Positions 24,673 to 33,246 of a stretch of 56,887 nucleotides of DNA are shown one piece after another. Within the stretch, counting starts at the first letter, position 1; each line of letters begins with the position of its first letter. The notes under the pieces are model-generated. The model had not been told where the DNA came from. It ran no database searches and worked only from the letters and a program-made list of their open reading frames with translations. The stretch is from JAOZTV01 sp965371805 (GTDB lineage: Bacteria; Acidobacteriota; Aminicenantia; UBA2199): positions 1 through 56,887 of the forward strand of contig CBDUZW010000025.1 of NCBI GenBank assembly GCA_965371805.1. Reading direction: 5' to 3'. The translations under genes were made by a program, and so were the position numbers.

Positions 24673-25944
24673 TTGATATATTTAAAGAATGCAACTTATG
24701 TAGATGAAAAATCCTTTGAGTTTAGAAAGGGAAATATTCAGGTAAGCGAAGGAATTGATGGTGGTATCAAATTCATTGATGAGTTTGAATTAGGAAACAG
24801 CAATGATTCGAAAATTATAGATTGTACGGATAAACTTATAACAAGATCATTTGTTAATAGTCACCATCATATATATTCAACTCTTGCCAGAGGTATGCCA
24901 TCTCCAAAACAAACTCCAGACAATTTTTTTGAAATATTGAAATATGTCTGGTGGAATCTTGATAAAAATCTTACTTTGGAAATGATAGAGGCATCAGCAC
25001 TATATACGGCAATCGACTGTCTGAAAAAGGGGGTTACTTTTGTTATTGATCACCATGCTTCTCCGTTTGCAATTAAAGGATCTCTTCAAACCATAAAAGA
25101 TGCATTTGAGAAGGTTGGAGTGTCAAATCTTTTATGTTATGAAATCTCGGATAGGGATGGCGAGCATATAGCAGAAGCTGGACTGGATGAAACGGAAACT
25201 TATTTAAATAATAATCAGGGCCTTGTAGGTCTTCATGCTTCTTTTACTGTAGGAAATTCAACACTTGGAAAAGCGGTGAAAATTGCTGAAAAATTCAATA
25301 CAGGTATCCATATTCATACTGCTGAGGATGAGATAGATCAGGTTAATTGTTTGAAAGATCATAATTTGAGAGTTATTGAAAGATTTGATAAAGCAGGTAT
25401 TTTAAACCTTAGAAAATCTATACTTGCACATTGTATCCATATAAATGAAAATGAACGGAAATTATTAAGAACCTCAGGAGTTTCTATTGTCCAAAACACT
25501 GAAAGTAATCAAAATAATTCGGTTGGAAGTTTTTCTGAAAAAGGTCTTGGTAATAATTTATTGATTGGGACAGACGGTATGCATAGTGATATGTTAAGAA
25601 GTGTTAAAGCTGCATTTTTAACAGCACAGGCTATTGACGGGACGTCACTCTCAAGGATTTATGAACGGTTCAGAAAAGCACACCTTTACCTTAATGATAA
25701 TCAATTTAGAGGAGACAATAATAATAATCTTGTTATAATTAACTATGACTCTCCAACAGAAATAAATAAGGATAATTTTCTGGGACATTTTATTTATGGA
25801 ATAAATTCTAATCATATAGAAACTGTTATTTCATCTGGAAAGATAGTGATGAAGGAAGGTGTTATTCAAAATGTGGATGAAAGCGAGATTATAGAATATT
25901 CAAGAAAGATGGGTGAAAGTTTATGGAAGAAATTAAGAACATAG
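24673..25944 (+). CDS. ssnA: Selenium-metabolism-linked amidohydrolase SsnA
   Basis: A 423-residue amidohydrolase of the chlorohydrolase/guanine-deaminase group. Metal ligands are the HHH run in SHHHIYS (residues 63-69), His in HIHTAEDE, His in LAHCIHI and Asp in GTDGMHSD. The stretch STLARGMPSPKQTPDNFFEI matches SsnA, the protein found with Se-dependent molybdenum hydroxylases and in anaerobic purine-degradation clusters. A longer frame opens at ATG 24595, but AAGGAG lies 9 nt before TTG 24673, which gives the usual SsnA N-terminus (IYLKNATYVDEKSFEF). It overlaps the next gene by 22 nt. Confidence 0.85.
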   Translation: MIYLKNATYVDEKSFEFRKGNIQVSEGIDGGIKFIDEFELGNSNDSKIIDCTDKLITRSFVNSHHHIYSTLARGMPSPKQTPDNFFEILKYVWWNLDKNLTLEMIEASALYTAIDCLKKGVTFVIDHHASPFAIKGSLQTIKDAFEKVGVSNLLCYEISDRDGEHIAEAGLDETETYLNNNQGLVGLHASFTVGNSTLGKAVKIAEKFNTGIHIHTAEDEIDQVNCLKDHNLRVIERFDKAGILNLRKSILAHCIHINENERKLLRTSGVSIVQNTESNQNNSVGSFSEKGLGNNLLIGTDGMHSDMLRSVKAAFLTAQAIDGTSLSRIYERFRKAHLYLNDNQFRGDNNNNLVIINYDSPTEINKDNFLGHFIYGINSNHIETVISSGKIVMKEGVIQNVDESEIIEYSRKMGESLWKKLRT

Positions 25945-27278
25945 ATTCTATACTGATAAAAAACGGACAAATTGTAACTGAATCCAGAATTGTAAAAAAT
26001 GATATTTTTTGCAGAAAGGGAATCATTGAGTTTATTGGCGACAGTTCGGATATTATTGAAACTATTCCTGATCAAACTGAAATAATTGATGCAGAAAATA
26101 TGTTTGTAATTCCCGGTGGGATTGACCCACATGTTCATTTTGATTTACCAATAGGCAATGGATTAAAATCCTCTGATAGCTTTGAAACCGGGAGTAAAGC
26201 TGCAATATTTGGGGGGACGACTACAATTTTTGATTTTGTGACTCCCAAAAGAGGAGAGTCTCTACTTAAAAGTTTAAAATATAGGAGAGAAGAAGCAAAA
26301 GAATCTTTCTGCAATTATAGATTACATATGAGCATAACCGAGTGGAATGAAAATACAGAAAATGAAATGAAAAATTGTGTATTAAAAGAAGGTATAAAAT
26401 CTTTTAAGGTCTATATGGCATATAAGAAAACAATAGGATTGGACAATAAAGATATTCAAAAGGTAATGAGAGTTGCTTCTGACTTAGATGCTGTGGTGAT
26501 GGTTCATTGTGAGGACGGAGATAGAATTGATGAGTTAAAAGAAAATCTTGAAAAACTGGGAAAAATAGAAATAAAATATCATTCAATATCCAGACCGCCG
26601 GAAACTGAAGGAGATGCAGTAAAAAAAATCATTGAACTTTCAAATCAAATTGATTGCAAAACTTATATAGTTCACAATTCAACAAAAAAAGGGTTGGATG
26701 CAGTAGAACCTTATAAAAAAAATGGTAATATTTTTGTCGAAACCTGTCCTCATTACTTATTACTAGATGACTCAAAATATGAAGATTCTGAATTTGAAAA
26801 TTCTTCAAAATTTATAATGAGCCCTCCACTTAGATCACTGGACGATCAGGATGCTCTATGGATTGGACTTATGAACGGAATGATTGATGTTGTTGCAACA
26901 GATCATTGTCCCTTTAATAAAAAGGATAGATTGATTTACAAAGAAGACGGCTTCTTTAATGTACCTAATGGTGTTGGAAGCGTGGAACACAGACTCTCTT
27001 TATTGTATACTCATGGCGTTTTGCCAGACAGAATAGATATGAATCAGTTTGTTTCAATTCTATCTACAAACCCTGCAAAAATATTTGGTCTTTATCCCCA
27101 AAAAGGAGTTTTAGCTGTGGGCTCTGATTCAGATATTGTTATCTGGAATCCGAAAGGAACCTTTGTTATTTCATCCAATACACAAAAGCAGAATTGTGAT
27201 ACAAGTATATATGAGGGGCATAGTCTTATGGGGAAACCATACATAGTTATTATTGGAGAGAAGATATTTAAAAACTAA
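25923..27278 (+). CDS. Dihydropyrimidinase / D-hydantoinase family hydrolase
   Basis: A 451-residue cyclic amidohydrolase. Metal ligands are HVH (residues 70-72), the lysine expected to be carboxylated (Lys 162 in SFKVYMAYK), His 195 in VHCEDGD, His in YIVHNSTK and Asp in ATDHCPFN. The family hydrolyses cyclic amides such as dihydropyrimidines, hydantoins or allantoin. YgeZ/HyuA relatives occur beside ssnA and xdh in anaerobic purine-degradation loci, so a ring-opening step in that route is the best guess. It overlaps ssnA by 22 nt and converges with the HDOD gene, whose end overlaps its own by 11 nt. Confidence 0.85.
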   Translation: MEEIKNIDSILIKNGQIVTESRIVKNDIFCRKGIIEFIGDSSDIIETIPDQTEIIDAENMFVIPGGIDPHVHFDLPIGNGLKSSDSFETGSKAAIFGGTTTIFDFVTPKRGESLLKSLKYRREEAKESFCNYRLHMSITEWNENTENEMKNCVLKEGIKSFKVYMAYKKTIGLDNKDIQKVMRVASDLDAVVMVHCEDGDRIDELKENLEKLGKIEIKYHSISRPPETEGDAVKKIIELSNQIDCKTYIVHNSTKKGLDAVEPYKKNGNIFVETCPHYLLLDDSKYEDSEFENSSKFIMSPPLRSLDDQDALWIGLMNGMIDVVATDHCPFNKKDRLIYKEDGFFNVPNGVGSVEHRLSLLYTHGVLPDRIDMNQFVSILSTNPAKIFGLYPQKGVLAVGSDSDIVIWNPKGTFVISSNTQKQNCDTSIYEGHSLMGKPYIVIIGEKIFKN

Positions 27279-28077
27279 TGTAATTTTTTTTTAGTTCTAA
27301 TCCTTTTGATATGATTTTTTCAAATTTCCTTTCTGATAGAGTGTATTTGTTGAAGAAAAAACTAAGATCAATGTTGTTCTCATCATTTTCCTCATGGGCG
27401 AGAAGGTTTGCAAAAGCAACAATGCTGATATAGTTGTTTTCATTATTGTAGTGACTAGTAGAATGATGAAACTGCGCCACCTCCACAAATTTTTTTGACA
27501 GTTTCCATTTATCCATTATTAATGAACCGATTTCCATATGATTAAACTCAAAGGATTGTTCTTCAATAGTAAAAGATTCTTTTCCACTTGTTCTTATCTG
27601 TCTCAATACCTCCTCAAATGCAGTATTTTCTGAACTGTAAATAATCAGTTTTCCGATGTCATGTAATAATCCTGCAAGATATGCTTCTTCAGGGTTAGAG
27701 TCAAGCTGTGAGGCAATCGCTTGAGAAAAGGATGCAACTGAAACAGAATGTGTCCAGAGTTCATAATTTATCTCGTTTTTTCCTGTTATGTTATATAGTT
27801 TCTTATTAAAGTAGGACATTAGAACAGTTCTGATTGTTGAAAATCCTAATAGTGTGAGTGCCTGAGGGATTGAATTGACCTCATTTTTTATTCCGTATAA
27901 TGGGGAATTACAATTTTTTAATATATATGCTGCAAGGGCTTCATCTAATTTTACTTTTTGAGAAATGTCTGCAATTCTTGTTCCCGGGTCATTTATCAAA
28001 CCCATAAGGTCTAGTGAAATATTGGGCATAGCATTTGTCTCTTCAACATTATTGATTAATTCCAATTTCTTATCCAT
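27268..28077 (-). CDS. HDOD-domain protein (copy 1)
   Basis: A 269-residue single-domain HDOD protein. HDOD domains are divergent HD domains found in bacterial signalling proteins, often without phosphodiesterase activity. Here several HD residues remain: His in THSVSVASF, the HD pair in LAGLLHDIGKL, His in FNHMEIGS and the HH in AQFHHST. The N-terminus VEETNAMPNISLDLMGLIND is typical. The start is ATG 28077, preceded by GAGG; a longer frame to 28128 lacks a ribosome site. The protein is closely similar along its full length to the next gene upstream on the same strand, so the pair arose by duplication. No other output domain is attached. Confidence 0.85.
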   Translation of the reverse strand: MDKKLELINNVEETNAMPNISLDLMGLINDPGTRIADISQKVKLDEALAAYILKNCNSPLYGIKNEVNSIPQALTLLGFSTIRTVLMSYFNKKLYNITGKNEINYELWTHSVSVASFSQAIASQLDSNPEEAYLAGLLHDIGKLIIYSSENTAFEEVLRQIRTSGKESFTIEEQSFEFNHMEIGSLIMDKWKLSKKFVEVAQFHHSTSHYNNENNYISIVAFANLLAHEENDENNIDLSFFFNKYTLSERKFEKIISKGLELKKNYISF

Positions 28078-28201
28078 TTTCAATAAGACCTCGTAATTAA
28101 TATTAACTGAAAAAAAAGAAAAAAGCAAATAGAAATTTTACAAATGGAAAGCTTATGAAAGCTTTATAATAAATAATAAAGGATTGAAAATCAGAGCTGA
28201 A

Positions 28202-28224
28202 AAGTATAGTAAATCACTATGCTT
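28202..28224 (-). terminator. Weak hairpin after HDOD copy 2
   Basis: AAGTATAGT (28202-28210) and ACTATGCTT (28216-28224) form a 9-bp stem with one mismatch and a 5-nt loop, just past the stop of the upstream HDOD gene. Read on the minus strand it is followed by TTCAGC, so the U-tract is poor. A second perfect hairpin (AAAGCTT-ATGA-AAGCTTT) lies about 50 nt further on. Either could attenuate read-through between the two HDOD genes. Confidence 0.3.
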
Positions 28225-28229
28225 AACTT

Positions 28230-29039
28230 TCAAAATTCAAGGTAGCTTTTTTGAAGTTCCAATCCCTTAGAAATGATTTTTTCCAACTTTACTTCTGATA
28301 GCCTATACTTATTTAAAAATAGATTTAAATCTACCTGATCTTTATTAATTTCCTGATAGGTAAGCAGGTTTGCAAAAGCGACTATAGGAATATAGATGTT
28401 TTTATGATCATAATATAAATTATAATGATGAAACTTTGCAACTTCTTTGAGGGTTTGTAAAAACTTCCATTTTTCCATTATCATAGAACCAATTTCCATA
28501 TGGTTGAAGCCAAGTATCTTTTCTTCTACTTTATAGGATTCGACTTTGCTTTGTTCAATTTCATTTAGTACTTTTTCAAAAGAAGGATTATCTGAATCAT
28601 AAATAATGAGTTTACCAATATCATGCAGGAGGCCTGCGAGATATGCCTCTTCTGGATCAGCCTTTAATAATAATGCAATGGATTGAGCAAAAGATGCAAC
28701 AGAAATAGAATGAACCCAAAGCATATTCTTTATTTCGCTTTTCCCGCTAATACTATATAAGTTTTTGTTGAAGTAAGACATAAGTATTGATTTTATTGTT
28801 GCAAAACCCAGGAGATTTAATGCCTGAGGAAGAGAACGTATTTCACTTTTTATTGCATATAATGGTGAATTACAATTTCTTAATATAAATGCTACCAGTG
28901 CTTCATCTAATTTCACTTTATTAGTGATGTCTGAAATGGTGGTTCCGGGTTCATTTAATAAACCCATTACATCTAAGGTTATTCGGGGCATTGCATTTAT
29001 TTCTTCAACTTTAGCTATTATTTCTGATTTTTTGTCCAT
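28230..29039 (-). CDS. HDOD-domain protein (copy 2)
   Basis: A 269-residue HDOD protein, the same length as its neighbour and clearly paralogous. Shared blocks include KLDEALVAFILRNCNSPLYA and DPEEAYLAGLLHDIGKLIIY. The HD-type residues (His in VHSISVASF, HD in LLHDIGK, His in FNHMEIGS, HH in KFHHYN) are kept, so both copies may still bind metal. AAAGGA precedes the ATG. The 152-nt gap to copy 1 contains two hairpins. Its role is likely regulatory (cyclic-di-GMP or stress signalling), but nothing in the sequence shows the partner. Confidence 0.85.
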   Translation of the reverse strand: MDKKSEIIAKVEEINAMPRITLDVMGLLNEPGTTISDITNKVKLDEALVAFILRNCNSPLYAIKSEIRSLPQALNLLGFATIKSILMSYFNKNLYSISGKSEIKNMLWVHSISVASFAQSIALLLKADPEEAYLAGLLHDIGKLIIYDSDNPSFEKVLNEIEQSKVESYKVEEKILGFNHMEIGSMIMEKWKFLQTLKEVAKFHHYNLYYDHKNIYIPIVAFANLLTYQEINKDQVDLNLFLNKYRLSEVKLEKIISKGLELQKSYLEF

Positions 29040-29142
29040 TATTACTTTTCCTTTATATTAAATAATAACTAAAATATCACTAGAAAGCAAATATTGTATT
29101 CTCGTTTTTTTTATGATATTCTTGAAGTCGGAGGTAATGGAG

Positions 29143-29586
29143 ATGACTGATATTTTTGAAGATAGAGTGGTAATGGATTTGTCAGACCGTATAAATGAAC
29201 TGATGATTGATAGTAAAGCAAAATGGGGTAAGTTTAATGTTTCTAAGATGATTTGCCATCTACAAGATAATTTGAGATATCCTTTAGGACTTAGTGAGGA
29301 AGTAAAAGATCTTATAAAAGGACCTCCATTGTTTGCAAGGACCCTTGTAAGATTATATTTACCATGGCCTAAAAATTCTCCTACAGGGTTGAATATGTTA
29401 GAGACACAACCAGTTGAAATAGAAAAAGATAAGATAAAAACTATAGAATTACTGAATCAATTCAAACTAAACAAAGATTTGGAAAAGTGGCCATTTCATC
29501 CATTTTTTGGAAAATTAGATGGTGTGTCATGGGCAAAGCTTTTATACCGCCATTTGGATTACCATCTAAAACAATTTAGGGTTTAA
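29143..29586 (+). CDS. DinB-superfamily protein (DUF1569-like)
   Basis: A 147-residue protein of the DinB/YfiT four-helix-bundle superfamily. Three histidines fit the metal site: the one in MICHLQDN, and two in the C-terminal YRHLDYHLKQF. The phrase WPFHPFFGKLDGVSWAKLLY is typical of DUF1569. Family members are metal-dependent and often use thiols such as bacillithiol or mycothiol, but this function is not shown here. ATG 29143 is preceded by GGAGG at 8 nt; earlier in-frame ATGs at 29113 and 29137 have worse spacing. Its 3' end overlaps the convergent racemase gene by 11 nt. Confidence 0.7.
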   Translation: MTDIFEDRVVMDLSDRINELMIDSKAKWGKFNVSKMICHLQDNLRYPLGLSEEVKDLIKGPPLFARTLVRLYLPWPKNSPTGLNMLETQPVEIEKDKIKTIELLNQFKLNKDLEKWPFHPFFGKLDGVSWAKLLYRHLDYHLKQFRV

Positions 29587-30700
29587 TCTTTCTATAAAAT
29601 ACTTTATGTTTTTCTATTTTACTTTGTATTACCTCTACTCCTATCCCATCACCTTCCGGGAGTTTGATATAGCCTCTGCTATTTAAGACGATGGGTTCCG
29701 TTACAATATCTTCATGAAAATAACGTGAAGTTGCTGAGGTATCTCCCGGGAGCGTATATCCGGGAAGGGTTTGGATATGAAGGTTAAATGCTCTCCCGAT
29801 GCCTGTTTCAAGCATTCCTCCTGACCATGCGTCAATATTGTTCTTAACACAATAGTTTTGGATCATTTTTGCATTAAGAATTCCACCAACTCGACTTTGT
29901 TTTATGTTTATGATTTTACAGCTTTTAAGATGAATTGCTGTTTTCACTCTATCTATTCCTGTTATGGATTCATCAAGGCAAATAGGCGTTTTTAAACTCT
30001 TTTGCAGGATAGAATGTTCATAAATATCATTATGTTCAAAAGGTTGCTCAATCATCATTAATTTAAATTCATCAAACTGTTTTAAGGTTTCTACGTCATC
30101 ATAGGTATAATCTCCATTTGCATCAACCATTAAAGGCGTGTCCGGGAATTCTTTCCGGATAGCTCTCAGGGTTTTAATATCTTTTTCCTTTTTTATTTTG
30201 ATTTTTATTCGATGATAACCATCGGCAATACTTTTTTCAACATGAAATAATAATGAATTAGTATCTTTCTTTATTCCAATGCTTATTCCTGACATGACAT
30301 CCTTATGTGTTCCACCTATCAACTTATATACAGGCAATTTGTTTGTTTTTGCAATAAGATCAATGAGAGCATTCTCTATCATTGCCTTAGCCATATTATA
30401 TCCTCTGATAACAGAGAAAAAAAACGTGATATTCTTAATCGTTAGATTTTTCTTTTTAAACAAAATAGGAAATAAAAACTCTTCAGTTATATATAAAACT
30501 GTTTTAATGGTTTCATGATAATAGAATGGATCAATATCTGCACCGCATTCTCCCCAGCCAGAATAATCCCCGGCATTTATTTTTATAAGCAGTGCTTCCT
30601 TATGAGTTATCTTTTTTAAACTAGTCTCAAATGAATTAACAAGTGGGATTTTTACTATATAGAGTTCTATACTGTCAATTTTTTCTATTGGGTTCATCAT
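29576..30700 (-). CDS. N-acylamino-acid racemase / o-succinylbenzoate synthase family enzyme
   Basis: A 374-residue enolase-superfamily protein of the muconate-lactonising subgroup. The catalytic KxK is in HRIKIKIKK, metal ligands are the Asp of MVDANGDY, the Glu of MIEQPF and the Asp of CLDES, and the second catalytic Lys is in NIKQSRVGG. The C-terminal block WSGGMLETGIGRAFNLHIQT and GDTSATSRYFHED marks the NSAR/OSBS branch. No menaquinone genes are nearby, so N-acylamino-acid racemase or dipeptide-related racemisation is at least as likely as OSBS. The frame extends to 30841, but homologues start near MMNPIEKIDS, so I chose 30700. A TATATT lies 8 nt before that ATG and there is no Shine-Dalgarno sequence. 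Confidence 0.78.
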   Translation of the reverse strand: MMNPIEKIDSIELYIVKIPLVNSFETSLKKITHKEALLIKINAGDYSGWGECGADIDPFYYHETIKTVLYITEEFLFPILFKKKNLTIKNITFFFSVIRGYNMAKAMIENALIDLIAKTNKLPVYKLIGGTHKDVMSGISIGIKKDTNSLLFHVEKSIADGYHRIKIKIKKEKDIKTLRAIRKEFPDTPLMVDANGDYTYDDVETLKQFDEFKLMMIEQPFEHNDIYEHSILQKSLKTPICLDESITGIDRVKTAIHLKSCKIINIKQSRVGGILNAKMIQNYCVKNNIDAWSGGMLETGIGRAFNLHIQTLPGYTLPGDTSATSRYFHEDIVTEPIVLNSRGYIKLPEGDGIGVEVIQSKIEKHKVFYRKIKP

Positions 30701-30955
30701 TTTATGAAAATATATACTGTCATTAAGATTCCAGTCATAGATACTCCTGAGACAATTATACATAAATTGAATGATTCTTGCAATGAACAACAAATGTCTG
30801 TTATTTTTTTTTTTTTCAAAAAGTCTAGATTTAATCAGCACTTGAATTTATTTTATAAAACCTCTTTTTGAATAAATATTCAAAGGCTTTTTGTTATAGA
30901 TATCTAACTATTTAAAATATAATTTACAAAACAAATAATAAATAATTTGTTTTTT

Positions 30956-30984
30956 TTGACTTTAACTTTTTTTTTAAGTATAAT
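30956..30984 (+). promoter_or_regulatory. Strong sigma-70 promoter of the cold-shock genes, with a long leader
   Basis: TTGACT (30956-30961), a 17-nt spacer and a perfect TATAAT (30979-30984). Transcription would begin near 30991, giving a 5' leader of about 100 nt before the first csp start. Long leaders that refold with temperature are known for cspA-type mRNAs. The rest of the 390-nt gap between the racemase and csp genes (30701-31091) is very A+T-rich and shows no reading frame I can support. Confidence 0.75.
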
Positions 30985-31091
30985 ATTATATCAATTTGAA
31001 ATATAAAATTATTCCAATACAATGAAATATAATATTTTATTGTATAAGATGTTTAATGTTTCAGGTTAAAATTTAATTAAGGATGGTTTTT

Positions 31092-31295
31092 ATGTTAGAA
31101 GGAAAAGTTAAGTGGTTTGACAACAAGAAAGGTTATGGTTTTATTTCAAGAGATGATGGAGAAGATGTATTTGTGCATTTTTCAAGTATTGAATCCGATG
31201 GATTTAGAACTTTGCAAGAAGGACAGTCAGTAACATTTGAGATTACAAATGGCGACAAAGGTCCTCAGGCTTCAAATGTGAAGTTTTCAGAATAA
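31092..31295 (+). CDS. Cold-shock protein (first of two)
   Basis: A 67-residue CspA-family OB-fold nucleic-acid chaperone. The RNP1-like KGYGFIS and RNP2-like VFVHFS motifs are intact after the start LEGKVKWFDNKKG. AAGGA lies 8 nt before ATG 31092; an in-frame ATG at 31083 overlaps that site and was not used. It has a strong promoter and a leader of about 100 nt. It binds single-stranded RNA and DNA and helps melt mRNA structure, often on temperature downshift. Confidence 0.95.
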   Translation: MLEGKVKWFDNKKGYGFISRDDGEDVFVHFSSIESDGFRTLQEGQSVTFEITNGDKGPQASNVKFSE

Positions 31296-31334
31296 TTTAT
31301 TTCTGAAAAAATTAAAATTTAAAAGGTGATTTCT

Positions 31335-31538
31335 ATGTTAGAAGGAAAAGTTAAGTGGTTTGACAACAAGAAAGGTTTTGGCTTTATTTCAAGAGACGAA
31401 GGTGATGATGTATTCGTACATTTCTCAAGTATTGAAACAGATGGTTTTAAAACTTTAAGAGAAGGACAGGATGTAACGTTTGATATAACTGAAGGCGATA
31501 AAGGCCCTCAAGCTTCAAATGTAAAGTTTTTAGACTAA
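31335..31538 (+). CDS. Cold-shock protein (second of two)
   Basis: A 67-residue paralogue of the preceding protein, with KGFGFIS and VFVHFS motifs. Most differences are conservative (for example Asp for Glu near residue 20). The first 43 nt of the two coding regions are identical, showing a recent duplication. AAAGGTG lies before ATG 31335; a GTG at 31326 inside that site was rejected as a start. The 39-nt gap after copy 1 has no terminator, so the two are probably one transcript. Confidence 0.95.
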   Translation: MLEGKVKWFDNKKGFGFISRDEGDDVFVHFSSIETDGFKTLREGQDVTFDITEGDKGPQASNVKFLD

Positions 31539-31552
31539 ACGGAAAATAAATA

Positions 31553-31627
31553 AACTATTTCTAGTAGAAAAAACAAAAAATAGTTAAGGTCTTAATAGGG
31601 TAGAGTTATATCTATGTTGGCTCTACC
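31553..31627 (+). other. Hairpins downstream of the csp pair
   Basis: Two inverted repeats follow the second csp gene: AACTATTT (31553-31560) with AAATAGTT (31578-31585), and GGTAGAG (31599-31605) with CTCTACC (31621-31627). Neither is followed by a clear U-tract, so they may be processing or stability elements rather than classical terminators. Confidence 0.35.
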
Positions 31628-31726
31628 ATTCACAATAATATAGTTCTATATATTATTATCACTTATTTATATTGAAACTCTCCATAATATAGGTAAAAAT
31701 CTAGTTTTATTTTTGTGAAATGCTGT

Positions 31727-32287
31727 TTATGAGTTAATCTTCATAGACATTTCTTCGAAGTTGTCTCCATTTTTTAATTGCATAAATATTTCCGGCCATT
31801 TTTCCTGTGCGTCAAGAATAAAATCTATAACTTCCCTTACAGCGCCTCTTCCACCATATCTTTTTGCGATATAGTGCGATATTCTTTTAATCAAAGGGTG
31901 TGCATCTCCTACTGCAGCAGAGAATCCAACCATGCCCATTACTTCGGCATCACCAATATCGTCTCCAATATATGCAACTTCATCTTTCTCTAAATTATAT
32001 TTTTCTAATAACTCATAAAATGGTTTTGTCTTATCAAAAATTCCTTCATAATAGTCGTTTATTTTTAATTCATCAGATCTGTTTTTAACTGCTTTAGATT
32101 TTTTTCCAGTTATTATTGCAGTTTTTATTCCTGCTAATCCTGAGAAGATAATACCTGTTCCATCTTTTACATCAAATGATTTTAATGCTTCCCCGTCTGG
32201 AAGAACAAAAAATCTTCCGTCTGAAAGTGTGCCATCCACATCCATTATAATTAATTTAATTTTACGTGCTAGTTCTTTTTGGTCCAT
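31727..32287 (-). CDS. kdsC: Kdo-8-phosphate phosphatase KdsC
   Basis: A 186-residue HAD-superfamily phosphatase that removes phosphate from 3-deoxy-D-manno-octulosonate 8-phosphate, the third step of Kdo synthesis. HAD motif I is MDVDGTLSDG, motif II is ITGKKS, and motif IV is IGDDIGDAEVM. The compact size without a cap domain is typical of KdsC, which works as a tetramer. ATG 32287 overlaps the kdsD stop (TAATG) with a GGAG upstream; a longer frame begins inside kdsD. It is the last gene of the ftsK-kdsA-kdsD-kdsC operon. Confidence 0.93.
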   Translation of the reverse strand: MDQKELARKIKLIIMDVDGTLSDGRFFVLPDGEALKSFDVKDGTGIIFSGLAGIKTAIITGKKSKAVKNRSDELKINDYYEGIFDKTKPFYELLEKYNLEKDEVAYIGDDIGDAEVMGMVGFSAAVGDAHPLIKRISHYIAKRYGGRGAVREVIDFILDAQEKWPEIFMQLKNGDNFEEMSMKINS

Positions 32288-33246
32288 TATATCATCTCCG
32301 TTCTCCATAGATCGTGTAGATGTAGTAATCCAGTAATTAAGTCTTTTTCATTAACTACGATCAGTGAAGTTATCTTTTTTTCCTCGAGTAGTCTTAATGC
32401 TTCTGTAGCTAGAATATCTTTTTTTATGCTTAGTGGAGTTTCGTTAATAATATCCGATGCAGTACAAGTTAGGAAATTTTGTTTGTCAATTATTCCTCTT
32501 CTAATATCTCCATCTGTTATAATACCAACTAATTTGTTTTCTGCACTGGCTATAATGCATGATCCAAATTTTTTTTCATTTATTAATTTTATTATCTCTT
32601 TTATCGAAGTGCTCATATATGCGATTGGCAAGTCATCACCTGTGTGCATGAGATGTTCAACCTTCAATAGTTTTTTTCCAATATTTCCACCGGGGTGGTT
32701 AAGGAGAAAATCGTCTTTAGTAAATCCCTTTTTTTCCATTAATGCTACAGATATAGCGTCACCAACAGCGAGTGTCAATGTTGTAGATGTTGTTGGGACA
32801 AGTCCTATTGGACAAGCCTCTTTTTCTATACTGCAATCAAGATAAACATCACTTTGATCAGCCATTATTGAATCTAAATTTCCTATTAATGAAATTAGTT
32901 TTACGCCAATTCTTTTAATATAATTTATTAATTCAACAATTTCTGCAGTATTCCCACTGGACGACAGAGCAAGTACTATGTCATCAGATCTTATTATACC
33001 AATATCACCGTGTAAGGCTTCTGAGGGATGCAGGAAGACTGAAGGTGTTCCTGTCGAGGTCATTGTTGCGGCAATTTTTTTTCCGATCAGTCCTGATTTT
33101 CCCATACCGGTAATTACAACTCTACCTTTTGTGCTACAGATTAATTCTACTGCTTTTTCGAAGTTTTTTTCAATTCTTGGAATAGACGACATTATGGCTT
33201 CAGCTTCAATTGAAAGGACTTTTTTTCCAATATCACTTATATTCAT
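32287..33246 (-). CDS. kdsD: Arabinose-5-phosphate isomerase KdsD
   Basis: A 319-residue enzyme that converts ribulose 5-phosphate to arabinose 5-phosphate, the first committed step toward Kdo. An N-terminal SIS sugar-isomerase domain (VVITGMGKSGLIGKKIA and HPSEALHGDIGII, residues 40-90) is followed by two CBS domains (about 205-319) that often regulate activity. It overlaps kdsA by 4 nt at its start and kdsC by one base at its end. Confidence 0.93.
   Translation of the reverse strand: MNISDIGKKVLSIEAEAIMSSIPRIEKNFEKAVELICSTKGRVVITGMGKSGLIGKKIAATMTSTGTPSVFLHPSEALHGDIGIIRSDDIVLALSSSGNTAEIVELINYIKRIGVKLISLIGNLDSIMADQSDVYLDCSIEKEACPIGLVPTTSTTLTLAVGDAISVALMEKKGFTKDDFLLNHPGGNIGKKLLKVEHLMHTGDDLPIAYMSTSIKEIIKLINEKKFGSCIIASAENKLVGIITDGDIRRGIIDKQNFLTCTASDIINETPLSIKKDILATEALRLLEEKKITSLIVVNEKDLITGLLHLHDLWRTEMI

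Noticed and set aside
32279..32845. 188-codon plus-strand frame opposite kdsD
   Set aside because: It is antisense to a well-supported enzyme with intact motifs, shows no family resemblance and lacks a ribosome site.
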